Below are positions 45,544 through 53,205 of a DNA stretch of 64,000 bases, one piece after another. The notes under the pieces were generated by a model. The model was not told the DNA's origin, searched no databases, and worked only from the letters and a program-made list of their open reading frames with translations. Within the stretch, counting starts at the first letter, position 1. Each line of letters opens with the position of its first letter. The DNA lies in NCBI RefSeq assembly GCF_001580545.1, contig NZ_LRBG01000038.1, forward strand, positions 620,001 to 684,000, read 5' to 3'. Source of the DNA: Paraburkholderia monticola (GTDB lineage Bacteria; Pseudomonadota; Gammaproteobacteria; Burkholderiales; Burkholderiaceae). A program made the translations under genes and the position numbers.

Positions 45544-46788
45544 ATGGCTTTGCAAATCGACGATCTGCCGGCAGCCATCCGTAACGCGAAGCGCGAGCTG
45601 CGCGAGAGGCTGCCGAACTACCGCGAAGTGTTCGCCGACGTCGAAGCGGCGATGACGAAGGAGGCGGAACACATCGCCACGCTGCGTGAGCGCGGCGAGC
45701 CGGTGATTCCGGAAATCCCGTTCGCGGACATCGTGACGAATCGCGTCACCGACGAGCAGATCGCGCTCGTCAAGTCTCGCGGCGCCTGCGTGATCCGCAA
45801 GGTGTTCGAGCAGTCGCTCGTCGAGCAATGGGATAGCGACATCGCCGCTTATGTCGAGCGCAACGACCTCGACGCCAGGCTGCAGAACCGCGCCGAGGAC
45901 AAGTACTTCGGTCAGCTCGCCTCGAGCAAGCCGCAAATCTACGGTGTGTACTGGTCGAAACCGCAAGTGCTCGCGCGCCAGTCGAGCGAACTCACGCAGG
46001 CCCGCGTGTTTCTGAACCGGCTGTGGCGCAGCGAAAGCGAAGGGCGCGTGCACTTCGATCCGAACCAGGTGCCGGTGTATGCGGACCGCCTGCGTCGCCG
46101 GCCGCCGGGCTCGGAATCGCTCGGCTTGTCGGCGCATTGCGATGGCGGTTCGGTCGAGCGCTGGATCGAGTCGAACTTCCGCAAGGTCTATCGCCATGTG
46201 TTTTCGGGCCACTGGCGCGACTACGATCCGTTCGACGCCGCATGGCGAACCGAGGTCGAGGAGATCGCCTCGCCCGCTGTCTGCTCGATGTTCCGCACGT
46301 TTCAAGGCTGGACCGCGCTGACGCCGCAAGGCCCCGGCGACGGCACGCTGCAATTGGTGCCGATGGCGAATTCGATGGCCTACATCCTGTTGCGCGCGCT
46401 GCAGGACGATGTCGCCGACGACGATCTGTGCGGCGCGATGCCAGGTCGCGCGCTGTCGATCAAAGCCGAATATCACGCGCCGCTGTTCCATGCGCTGTCG
46501 TCGATTCCGTTGATGCAAGCGGGCGACACGGTCTTCTGGCATAGCGACGTCATTCACGCGGTCGAGGACGCGCATCGCGGCAAGGGCTATAGCAACGTGA
46601 TGTATATCGCCTCGCTGCCAGCCTGCGCGAAGAACGATGCCTACCTGAAGCGGCAACTGCCGAGCTTCCTCGAAGGCGCGAGCCCGCCGGATTTTCCGGC
46701 GGATCATTTCGAAGTGGATTTCGTCGGCCGCGCGACGGCGGACGATCTCACTGCGCTGGGCCGGTCGCAACTGGGCTTTGATTTGTGA
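45544..46788 (+). CDS. DUF1479 protein (YbiU-like, probable 2-oxoglutarate/Fe(II) oxygenase)
   Basis: The 414-residue protein (MALQIDDLPAAIRNAKRELRERLPNYREVF...) matches DUF1479. SAHCDGGSVERW offers an H-x-D pair and FWHSDVIHAVED a distal His, the pattern of a double-stranded beta-helix Fe(II)/2-oxoglutarate dioxygenase; the chemistry is inferred. ATG 45544 is preceded by GGAGA at 45533. The longer frame from 45514 is less likely. Probably controlled by the divergent AraC protein. Confidence 0.83.
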   Translation: MALQIDDLPAAIRNAKRELRERLPNYREVFADVEAAMTKEAEHIATLRERGEPVIPEIPFADIVTNRVTDEQIALVKSRGACVIRKVFEQSLVEQWDSDIAAYVERNDLDARLQNRAEDKYFGQLASSKPQIYGVYWSKPQVLARQSSELTQARVFLNRLWRSESEGRVHFDPNQVPVYADRLRRRPPGSESLGLSAHCDGGSVERWIESNFRKVYRHVFSGHWRDYDPFDAAWRTEVEEIASPAVCSMFRTFQGWTALTPQGPGDGTLQLVPMANSMAYILLRALQDDVADDDLCGAMPGRALSIKAEYHAPLFHALSSIPLMQAGDTVFWHSDVIHAVEDAHRGKGYSNVMYIASLPACAKNDAYLKRQLPSFLEGASPPDFPADHFEVDFVGRATADDLTALGRSQLGFDL

Positions 46789-46795
46789 GTGGGTA

Positions 46796-46932
46796 GTGGA
46801 GGGCAAGCCTTCGCCCGATCAGACGCGGCAGGCCGATGAGCGCTCCACCCGCGCGCATGCCGATGCGGTCGCGGGGCAGGCGGCGGTGCGCGCATCGGTG
46901 GCAAGCATCGAGCGCATCGAGCAACGTTCAAT
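46796..46932 (+). pseudogene. Chemotaxis-receptor (MCP) fragment, left of the hcp island
   Basis: A short open stretch reads ...QTRQADERSTRAHADAVAGQ then AAVRASVASIERIEQRS, an alanine-rich helical pattern like the start of an MCP signalling domain (compare AV.AMHRIE.SS in related receptors). It ends at about 46932, exactly where the truncated immunity-like gene of the hcp island begins. The matching C-terminal half lies on the same strand at 49129-49757. The identification rests on pattern and position only. Confidence 0.42.
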
Positions 46933-47098
46933 ACGAATCCTCGGGGTCGCGGATACCTAGCGCCTGCGATGTGTACAACCATGCGCGCATCTGGGCCTCT
47001 GTCCACTCATAGGGGTATGGGTGGACATAGCGAACTGAAAGAAGAAACAACCCGATAAACAGCGCGACCTTGAACAGCCTACGGACAAGTGTTGCCAT
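46928..47098 (-). CDS. Truncated second copy of the small membrane immunity-like gene
   Basis: The 56-residue product MATLVRRLFKVALFIGLFLLSVRYVHPYPYEWTEAQMRAWLYTSQALGIRDPEDSY is a paralog of the protein encoded at 47110-47385 but stops where that one continues into its second TM helix. Its stop codon comes from the flanking sequence at the island edge. The region before its start also copies the 3' end of the effector gene, so this is a tandem duplication of the immunity module, cut at the island border. One TM helix (about 8-24) remains. Confidence 0.65.
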   Translation of the reverse strand: MATLVRRLFKVALFIGLFLLSVRYVHPYPYEWTEAQMRAWLYTSQALGIRDPEDSY

Positions 47099-47109
47099 AA
47101 GTGATGACC

Positions 47110-47385
47110 TCAATTGTTCCGTATGCCTTTTTTGCGCTGGTAGTGCCGCCATAGCCCCATGATCACCACATAGGCGAGCGTCGCCACAAGCAGATCAGCC
47201 AACAGCATCAGCGGGATGTACAAATCATCCGGGTCACGAATGCCGAGCCGATTTGCAGCATGTAACCACGCACGCGCCTGACTTTCTGGCATCGGTATCG
47301 GGTACGTGTGGACGTACGGCACAGCGAGACAGAACAGGCCGACGAACAGTGCGACCTTGAACAGCCTACGGACAAGTGTTGCCAT
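47110..47385 (-). CDS. Small two-TM membrane protein, likely immunity to the Tlde1-like effector
   Basis: The 91-residue protein has TM helices at about 8-24 and 56-76 with a periplasm-facing loop between (PIPMPESQARAWLHAANRLGIRDPDD) and a basic cytoplasmic tail (HYQRKKGIRNN). Its start overlaps the effector's 3' end by 20 bases, the usual toxin/immunity coupling. Effectors of the DUF2778 group act on peptidoglycan in the periplasm, which suits an immunity protein with a periplasmic face. The family is not one I can name. Confidence 0.62.
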   Translation of the reverse strand: MATLVRRLFKVALFVGLFCLAVPYVHTYPIPMPESQARAWLHAANRLGIRDPDDLYIPLMLLADLLVATLAYVVIMGLWRHYQRKKGIRNN

Positions 47386-47884
47386 ACGTGATGACCTCGA
47401 TTGTTCCGTAGGCGCGAAGCCCCGAACTTCCGGCAGGAATTGTCATGGTGTGTAGCAGCGCGTTACGGATTCTCAGGAAATCTGTGCGGCTTGGCAGCGT
47501 AATGCAACCGAGCGAGACGCCCTGGCCACCTGCCGGATGCAACCGGAATTGTCCACGCTTCACGCCATTCACCCATGTTGTGTCGTCAATCGCGCCATCA
47601 TCCCGATACAGCGCGAACCATTCGCCATGATTTACCGCGCTCCCGATCGCTGAATTAACCGTGTCCTTTATAGACGCCCACGCTTGAGACCCGATACCGC
47701 CTTTGGGACGATCTACGATCCAGTATTTACCGGCAGGAATCGGCCCATTGTCAGGCACCGCCGTGCAGCCGCCACGATTGCGAAATTGCTCGTTACCCGA
47801 ATACGCGTCGAACGTTCCCAAGCCATTAATGGAAAGGGGTGAGAGGAATTTGTTATCCACCAGAAATCTACCGAAATAAGGCAT
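47366..47884 (-). CDS. Tlde1-like T6SS effector (DUF2778, L,D-transpeptidase-related)
   Basis: The 172-residue protein has the DUF2778 pattern: GTFDAYSGN near the start, GGCTAVPDNGPIPAGKYWIVDRP, WFALYRDDG and the catalytic-type FRLHPAGGQGVSLGCITL with His and Cys spaced as in L,D-transpeptidase folds. The Tlde1 group are T6SS effectors that cut or modify peptidoglycan stem peptides. There is no signal peptide, consistent with T6SS delivery. It lies directly after hcp (12 bases) and overlaps its likely immunity gene, so it is probably Hcp-delivered cargo. The length fits the family. Confidence 0.85.
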   Translation of the reverse strand: MPYFGRFLVDNKFLSPLSINGLGTFDAYSGNEQFRNRGGCTAVPDNGPIPAGKYWIVDRPKGGIGSQAWASIKDTVNSAIGSAVNHGEWFALYRDDGAIDDTTWVNGVKRGQFRLHPAGGQGVSLGCITLPSRTDFLRIRNALLHTMTIPAGSSGLRAYGTIEVITYGNTCP

Positions 47885-47896
47885 TGTGACTCCCGT

Positions 47897-48380
47897 CTAT
47901 CCGCGTTCATTCCATGAATCGGTGTATTTGATATTGCCATCAAGGTAGTGCCATGTGATGCGGTCATACATCATGGAGACCGATTCAACATGATTGAGCG
48001 TGGATGCCTGCGCGAGCTTGCTATTAGCCATGCCGGGATTAATGCCGCAGACCTTTACGCCTTCCAGCAACATCACGAAATACACTTCCTCCTTTCCTGC
48101 ATCGTTGATGCGATACCACTTGATTTCGGCCGATTGCAACGTTTGGCCCTTCGCCACGGCTTTATAAAGATAGGGCGTTGCGGAATCAAACTCCTTTTCG
48201 AACGAGACCGGCGAGTGCGCGCGCGCCGGTAATCTTCCCGTTGGCAGCATCGACCGGCAGATTCACCGCGTGACCGAAACTGATAATTTCAATGCTTCCC
48301 TCGCGATCCTGAACGGTTGACGAACCCTTGATGTCTGCGCCGCCATCATCTTTCAGCCACATATGTGCAGGAATAGGCAT
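47897..48380 (-). pseudogene. hcp: hcp (tssD) with a 2-base frameshift
   Basis: Hcp hexamers build the T6SS tube. The first part (48380 to about 48226, MPIPAHMWLKDDGGADIKGS...VDAANGKITGAR) and second part (about 48217-47897, HSPVSFEKEFDSATPYLYKAVAKGQ...NIKYTDSWNERG) together give a complete ~161-residue Hcp, but they lie in different frames. One more GC unit in the tract at 48217-48226 would join them (ACC GGC GCG CGC GCG CAC). As written, translation ends after 64 codons (GARALAGLVRKGV). It is either a slipped-strand mutation or a sequencing error in a GC run. No other T6SS structural gene lies within 30 kb. Confidence 0.85.
48217..48226 (-). repeat. (GC)5 dinucleotide tract at the hcp frameshift
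   Basis: Ten alternating G/C bases sit exactly at the point where the two hcp frames part. Six units would restore the frame, so copy-number change here could switch hcp on or off. Confidence 0.7.
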
Positions 48381-48623
48381 TTCTAACTTGTCCTTGATTG
48401 GCTGAACGAGCGCTGCATAGTGGCGACCTTGCTTTTAATGAGATACGCAATATGCGAACGGACAATTTTTTTACCCGATAAACCAATAGTTAGCAATCCT
48501 TGGACTATGCGGCATTCATAATTTGACGTTCCTTTGCAAAGTACACACGCGAAAAAGACTTGCTCGATGCGGGTCCGGTGGGATGCCGATGCGAAAGGCG
48601 GAAGCCAAAAAGGAGATTGACGA
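48381..48623. other. hcp upstream region and island edge, AT-rich, no gene
   Basis: This 243-bp gap between hcp (minus) and the phage-derived frame (plus) is AT-rich for this genome and should hold the hcp promoter; I could not fix one with confidence. At its right end a short plus-strand frame (ending GGSQKGD just before 48624) may be the tail of a lost phage gene. Confidence 0.45.
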
Positions 48624-48929
48624 ATGACTACCACCGAACTTCAGGAAGTGCAGTCCGAGCGCTTCATCATCACGCCGACGCTGCTTCAGCAGGTCGATCA
48701 TCTGGCTGACATGATGAGCAACGGCGGCGTCGCGGTGCCGGATCATCTGCGCGGGAAGAAAGGCGCATGTTTCGCGCTGGTGATGCAGGCTCTGCAAGCG
48801 GCTGATTCGGTGGACTTGCTGGACGTCGCCGCTGATCTGATCCGCGCCGTTCCCGAGCAGGGCCAACGTGACGAGCTGGAGGAATTCTACGTTGACAAGC
48901 GCCGCAAGCTGGAACGGAACCAGTCATGA
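48624..48929 (+). pseudogene. RecT-like phage recombinase fragment
   Basis: The first ~58 residues (MTTTELQEVQSERFIITPTLLQQVDHLADMMSNGGVAVPDHLRGKKGACFALVMQAL) resemble the N-terminus of phage RecT proteins (LADMM..G...VP.HL.G....C.AV.MQA). The frame then changes to unrelated sequence (DLLDVAADLIRAVPEQGQRDELEEFYVDKRRKLERNQS) and ends at 101 residues, while RecT is about 280-300. An internal deletion joining two phage genes is likely. GGAGATTGACGA precedes the ATG. Confidence 0.5.
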
Positions 48930-49128
48930 ACGAACTGACGCATCCTTGATGCGTGGACCGACTTCGCGGCCAGAATCATTCCGCTTGATGCGTCAGAGGT
49001 GCAACCGATTGAAATGCGGCGTGCGTTCTACTTTGGCGCGGTCACGATCCTGCACTACACCGAGGCAATAGCGGACATGCCGGATGACTTCGCAGGCATC
49101 CGCCTGAGCATGCCCACGCTTGACCCAG
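48926..49128 (+). pseudogene. Phage-type small gene, frameshifted
   Basis: The start at 48926 reads MNELTHP then stops, but one base over, the frame continues as RILDAWTDFAARIIPLDASEVQPIEMRRAFYFGAVTILHYTEAIADMPDDFAGIRL, resembling small prophage proteins of Burkholderia. A single-base deletion near 48940 explains the break. The frame then runs without a stop into chemotaxis-receptor sequence at about 49129. Confidence 0.5.
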
Positions 49129-49757
49129 TCAGCGAAGTGGCCGTGTTGCTGCGCGACGTCGCGCGTTCGAGCAGCGAGCAAACCGCCGGGCTGCAGGAGA
49201 TCGCTCAGGCGGTCGAGGTGCTGGATGGCATCACCCAGCGCAACGGCCAGATGGTCGGCGGCGCGGTGGAAACGGCGAGCCTGATGCAGGCCCGTGCCGA
49301 TCGGCTCAGCGATGGGGTGAAAACGATCCGGCTGCGCCAGGGCTGCGCCGAGGAAGCCAGGGCCATGGCCGAGCGTGCGGCTCGAGTGGCCGACACCGAA
49401 GGGCCGGAGAGCGCGGTGCGCCGGTTTCACCACCCGAACGGCGAGTTTCGCTATCGCGATCTGTACATCGTCGTGGCCGACCGCAACGACTATTTCCGGG
49501 CCTTCGGCTCCGATCCGGGCAAGGCGGGCAAGCTGCGCCAGGAAGCCTTGCCGGGCGACGACCAGTCCGCGATCCGTGAAGCCAACTGGCGCGCAGTCGA
49601 TCAAGGCGGCGGCTGGATCGAATTCAACGGACGGCATCCCGTCACGAAGCAACTGGTGGAAAAGATCGGCTACATTGCGCCCGCGCTCGGTGGCCGCTGG
49701 GCCGTTCAGTGCAGCGTCAATCGTGGCGACGGGCTGATGCCTTCGCGAAGCGCATGA
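49129..49757 (+). pseudogene. Chemotaxis receptor (MCP) C-terminal fragment with cache-like tail
   Basis: From about 49129 the frame reads VSEVAVLLRDVARSSSEQTAGLQEIAQAVEVLDGITQRNGQMV, the end of an MCP signalling hairpin, then a helical segment and a C-terminal small-molecule-binding domain (FHHPNGEFRYRDLYIVVADRNDYFRAFG...GYIAPALGGRWAVQCSVNRGD) resembling single-cache domains. The conserved hairpin tip (IAFQTNLLALNA in intact receptors) and everything before it are missing. With the fragment at 46796-46932 it suggests an MCP gene whose middle was replaced by the hcp/phage island. Confidence 0.7.
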
Positions 49758-49778
49758 GTGCGGCGCGCGCGTGCGCCG

Positions 49779-50165
49779 CTACAACTGCCTCTCGATCGCG
49801 GCCTTATCGATGACCGACCAGACCCGCTGAATCTTGTCGCCGCCGAACTCGTAGAACACGTTTTCGGAAAACGCGACCTGCTGTCCGTGCACGGGCAGGC
49901 CGAGAAAAGTGCCGATAGGCGTGCAGTCGAAATGCAAGCGGCTCGCTATATGCGGCGGCTCGCAAACGAGCAACTGGATCTCGAAGCGCAGGTCCGGAAT
50001 TTCGCGGAAATCTCTCTCCAGCATCGCGCGATAGCCCGACAAGCCAATGCGTCGGCCGTTGTAGGTCACGTCCTCGCCGACGAAATCGCGCAGCTTCGGC
50101 CAGTCCTGCCGGTTCAGACAGGCGATATAGCCGCGGTACAGATCCGAAAGATTGAATTCGCTCAT
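49779..50165 (-). CDS. SnoaL-like ester-cyclase-type protein
   Basis: The 128-residue protein (MSEFNLSDLYRGYIACLNRQDWPKLRDFVGEDVTYNGRRIGLSGYRAMLERDFREIPDLRFEI...) matches the SnoaL/ester cyclase pattern with the typical GTFLGLPVHGQQVAFSENVFYEF. Function unknown. The ATG at 50165 fits the fold. It is divergent from the beta-glucosidase operon. Confidence 0.82.
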   Translation of the reverse strand: MSEFNLSDLYRGYIACLNRQDWPKLRDFVGEDVTYNGRRIGLSGYRAMLERDFREIPDLRFEIQLLVCEPPHIASRLHFDCTPIGTFLGLPVHGQQVAFSENVFYEFGGDKIQRVWSVIDKAAIERQL

Positions 50166-50304
50166 CGCAATCGTCGTCCATGTTTCGGCGGATGAGGTGA
50201 TTGTCGGCCAACTGCGAGTTTGCGTCGAACCGCTGCTGCGCCACCAGCATGCAACTCGCATCACCGTCGCAAGCGTGCCAGAAGCCCCTCCAGACAAACC
50301 CGGA

Positions 50305-50333
50305 TTGCTGTAGCGATCTGCGCGCTCTATCTT
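50305..50333 (+). promoter_or_regulatory. Sigma-70 promoter of the beta-glucoside operon
   Basis: TTGCTG (50305-50310) and TATCTT (50328-50333) are spaced by exactly 17 bases. Transcription would start near 50340, immediately before the LacI-type operator at 50346-50361, giving a leader of about 105 bases. Confidence 0.6.
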
Positions 50334-50345
50334 TCGCTGGACAGT

Positions 50346-50361
50346 GTGGAAGCGCTTCCAC
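50346..50361. promoter_or_regulatory. LacI-family operator
   Basis: GTGGAAGCGCTTCCAC is a perfect 16-base palindrome with the central CG typical of LacI/PurR/GalR operators. It overlaps or follows the predicted transcription start, so bound repressor would block initiation or elongation. The LacI gene at the end of the operon is the obvious binder. Confidence 0.8.
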
Positions 50362-50444
50362 TTCAGCGTTCGACTCAAGCTCGAACGGCGGCGCCTCAAG
50401 TTCCACCACACCCGGTTCAACGACCTCATGGCAGGAGAGAATCC

Positions 50445-51863
50445 GTGGAAAACGACGCATCCGCAGTCATCGACGCCGCCCATCCATCCGCGCACGGCGA
50501 CCCGCACACCGACCCGTTCACGCCGCCGGCCGATTCGTCGCTATGGCGCCAGGACTTTCTGCTCGGCGCGGCCACCGCGTCGTATCAGATCGAAGGCGCG
50601 GTCAACGAAGACGGCCGTCTGCCGTCGATCTGGGACACGTTCTCGGCCACGCCGGGCAAGGTGCTGGCGGGCGACACCGGCGCCGTCGCGTGCGATCACT
50701 ACCATCGCTGGGAACAGGACGTCGATCTGCTCGCCGGGCTTGGCCTCGAAGCTTACCGGCTCTCGACCGCGTGGCCGCGCGTGATGGACGAAAACGGCGC
50801 GCCGAACCGCAAGGGGCTCGACTTCTACAAGCGCCTGCTCGGTCGGCTCAAAGAGAAGAACATCACGACCTTCGTCACGCTGTATCACTGGGATCTGCCG
50901 CAGCATCTCGAGGATCGCGGCGGCTGGCTCAATCGCGACACCGCGTACCGTTTCGCCGATTACGCGGACCTGATGAGCCGCGAGCTGCATGGCCTCGTCG
51001 ATGCCTGGGCGACGCTGAACGAGCCGTGGTGTTCGGCCTATCTCGGCTACGGCAATGGCCATCACGCGCCGGGACTGTCGAACGTGCGTTTCGCCACCCA
51101 GGCGATGCATCATCTGCTGCTCGCGCATGGTCTGGCGGTTCCGGTGCTGCGCGCGAACGATCCGCGCTCGCACAAGGGCATCGTCGCGAACGTCGGACGC
51201 GGCACGCCCAATAGCGACAGCGCCGCCGACCGTCGCGCGGCCGAGCTGTTCGAAGTGCAGCACAACGCGTGGATTCTCGATCCACTGTTCAAGGGCGAGT
51301 ATCCGCAAGACCTGTTCGAGCTGTGGCCGGGCAGCGAGCCGCTCGTGCTCGACGGCGACCTGCAGACGATCAATACGCCGCTCGATTTCCTCGGCATCAA
51401 CTATTATTTCCGCACGAATGTAGCGAGCGACGGCGGCCACGGCTTCAGGGACGTGCCGCTCGCGGGTGTGGAGCGCACGCAGATGGGCTGGGAGGTTTAC
51501 CCGGACGGTCTGCGCGATCTGCTGACCGGTTTCAAGGACACCTATGTCAATCTGCCGCCGATCTACATCACCGAGAACGGCATGGCATCGAACGACAAGG
51601 TGGTCGACGGCCGCGTCGAGGACACGCAGCGCATCTCGTTCCTGAAGCGCCATCTCGCCGCGGTCGATCAGGCGATCAAGGCGGGTGTCGATGTACGCGG
51701 CTATTTCCTGTGGTCGCTGATGGACAACTTCGAGTGGGCATTCGGCTACGAGCGGCGTTTCGGCATCGTGCATGTCGACTACGACACGCAGCAGCGCACG
51801 ATCAAGCGCAGCGCCGAACTGGTGTCGAAATTCCTCAAAGATCGCAACACGCAGGTGCAATAA
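50445..51863 (+). CDS. Family 1 glycoside hydrolase (beta-glucosidase)
   Basis: The 472-residue GH1 enzyme has FLLGAATASYQIEG near 38, acid/base Glu193 in TLNEPWC, nucleophile Glu377 in YITENGM and the terminal SLMDNFEWAFGYERRFGIVHVD. It hydrolyses beta-glucosides such as cellobiose in the cytoplasm (no signal peptide). I chose the GTG at 50445, which has GGAGAG at 50434-50439; the longer frame from 50220 would include the promoter and operator. The first ~30 residues are a low-complexity extension. It heads an operon with an ABC sugar importer and a LacI regulator. Confidence 0.9.
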   Translation: MENDASAVIDAAHPSAHGDPHTDPFTPPADSSLWRQDFLLGAATASYQIEGAVNEDGRLPSIWDTFSATPGKVLAGDTGAVACDHYHRWEQDVDLLAGLGLEAYRLSTAWPRVMDENGAPNRKGLDFYKRLLGRLKEKNITTFVTLYHWDLPQHLEDRGGWLNRDTAYRFADYADLMSRELHGLVDAWATLNEPWCSAYLGYGNGHHAPGLSNVRFATQAMHHLLLAHGLAVPVLRANDPRSHKGIVANVGRGTPNSDSAADRRAAELFEVQHNAWILDPLFKGEYPQDLFELWPGSEPLVLDGDLQTINTPLDFLGINYYFRTNVASDGGHGFRDVPLAGVERTQMGWEVYPDGLRDLLTGFKDTYVNLPPIYITENGMASNDKVVDGRVEDTQRISFLKRHLAAVDQAIKAGVDVRGYFLWSLMDNFEWAFGYERRFGIVHVDYDTQQRTIKRSAELVSKFLKDRNTQVQ

Positions 51864-51958
51864 ACACAATTAAAAACGACGCAACAACGATGTAGAACCG
51901 GGTGGAGCTGGGTGGTATTTCGACTTGACACACGGGCGCGGAGCCCGGAGGAGACGGA

Positions 51959-53197
51959 ATGAACAGCAACAGAATGGTCTTGCGAGGCGTAGTTGCGGCA
52001 CTGGCGCTGTATGGCGTCGTCGCCCACGCTGAGCCGCTCAAGGCCAACGTGATTCACTGGTGGACCTCGGGCGGCGAATCGGCCGCGATTCGCCAGTTTG
52101 CCGACGCGTACGACAAGGCCGGCGGCCAATGGGTCGACAACGCGGTCGCCGGCGCCGATCAGGCGCGCTCCACCGCGATCAACCGGATCGTCGGCGGTGA
52201 TCCACCCACCGCCGCCCAGTTCAATACGTCGAAGCAGTTCCACGATCTGATCGACCAGGGACTCCTGAATAACGTTGACGACGTCGCCTCGAAAGAAAAC
52301 TGGAGCGGCATTTTCCCGCAATCGATTCTCGACAGCATCCGCGTGAAGGGCCATTACTACGCGGCGCCGGTCGACATCCACATGCCGGCCTGGTTCTTCT
52401 ACTCGAAGCCGGTGTTCCAGAAAGCCGGCATCGCGAGCGAGCCGAAAAGCTACGACGAGTTCATCGCCGATCTCGGCAAGCTGAAGAGCGCGGGCGTGAT
52501 TCCGCTCGCGTTCGGCGGCCAGCCGTGGCAGGAGAAGATCACGTTCGACGCGGTGCTCGCCGACGTGGGCGGCGCGGACCTGTATATGAAGGTCTATCGC
52601 GATCACGATCAGAACGCGGTGAAATCGGATGCGTTCAAGAAGGTGCTCGTGTCGTTCAAGCGGCTGCACGATTTCGTCGATCCGGGCTCGCCTGGGCGCA
52701 ACTGGAACGACGCCACGGCACTCGTAACCTCGGGCAAGGCCGGCGTGCAGATCATGGGCGACTGGGCCAAGGGCGAGTTCGTCGCGGCGAATCAGACCGC
52801 GGGCAAGGACTTCGGCTGCTTCCCGGGCTTCGGTCCGCGCTCGCCGTATCTGGTCGCGGGCGACGTGTTCGTGTTCCCGAAGACCGACAACGCATCGGCG
52901 ATCAAGGCGCAGAATCTGCTCGCCACGGTGATGACCTCGCCGTCCGCGCAGGTCGCCTTCAGCGCGAAGAAGGGCTCGATTCCGATCCGGCCCGACGTGG
53001 ACGGCAGCAGTCTCGACGTCTGTGCGAAGGAGGGCATCGCGATCATGAAGGACAAGTCGCGCCAGTTGCCGAATCCGGAAATGCTGCTGTCGCCGGATGA
53101 GCAGGGCGCGCTGACCGACGTCGTGACGAACTTCTGGAACAAGAACGAGTCCGTCGACGATGCGCAGAAAGCGTTCGCCAGCGCGTTGAAGGGCTAG
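51959..53197 (+). CDS. ABC transporter sugar-binding protein
   Basis: The 412-residue protein has a signal peptide (MNSNRMVLRGVVAALALYGVVAHA) and the family 1 solute-binding fold (ANVIHWWTSGGESAAIRQFADAY, GVIPLAFGG, AGVQIMGDWAKGEF). It captures a sugar in the periplasm; with the GH1 gene upstream, a beta-glucoside or cellobiose is likely. GGAGGAG lies just before the ATG. The 95-bp gap after the GH1 gene includes a TTGACA at about 51925, which could be an internal promoter. Confidence 0.9.
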   Translation: MNSNRMVLRGVVAALALYGVVAHAEPLKANVIHWWTSGGESAAIRQFADAYDKAGGQWVDNAVAGADQARSTAINRIVGGDPPTAAQFNTSKQFHDLIDQGLLNNVDDVASKENWSGIFPQSILDSIRVKGHYYAAPVDIHMPAWFFYSKPVFQKAGIASEPKSYDEFIADLGKLKSAGVIPLAFGGQPWQEKITFDAVLADVGGADLYMKVYRDHDQNAVKSDAFKKVLVSFKRLHDFVDPGSPGRNWNDATALVTSGKAGVQIMGDWAKGEFVAANQTAGKDFGCFPGFGPRSPYLVAGDVFVFPKTDNASAIKAQNLLATVMTSPSAQVAFSAKKGSIPIRPDVDGSSLDVCAKEGIAIMKDKSRQLPNPEMLLSPDEQGALTDVVTNFWNKNESVDDAQKAFASALKG

Positions 53198-53205
53198 GCC
53201 TCGCC

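Noticed and set aside
50220..50444. Longer N-terminus for the beta-glucosidase
   Set aside because: It would translate through the promoter and LacI operator; the GTG at 50445 has a good ribosome site and fits the family start.
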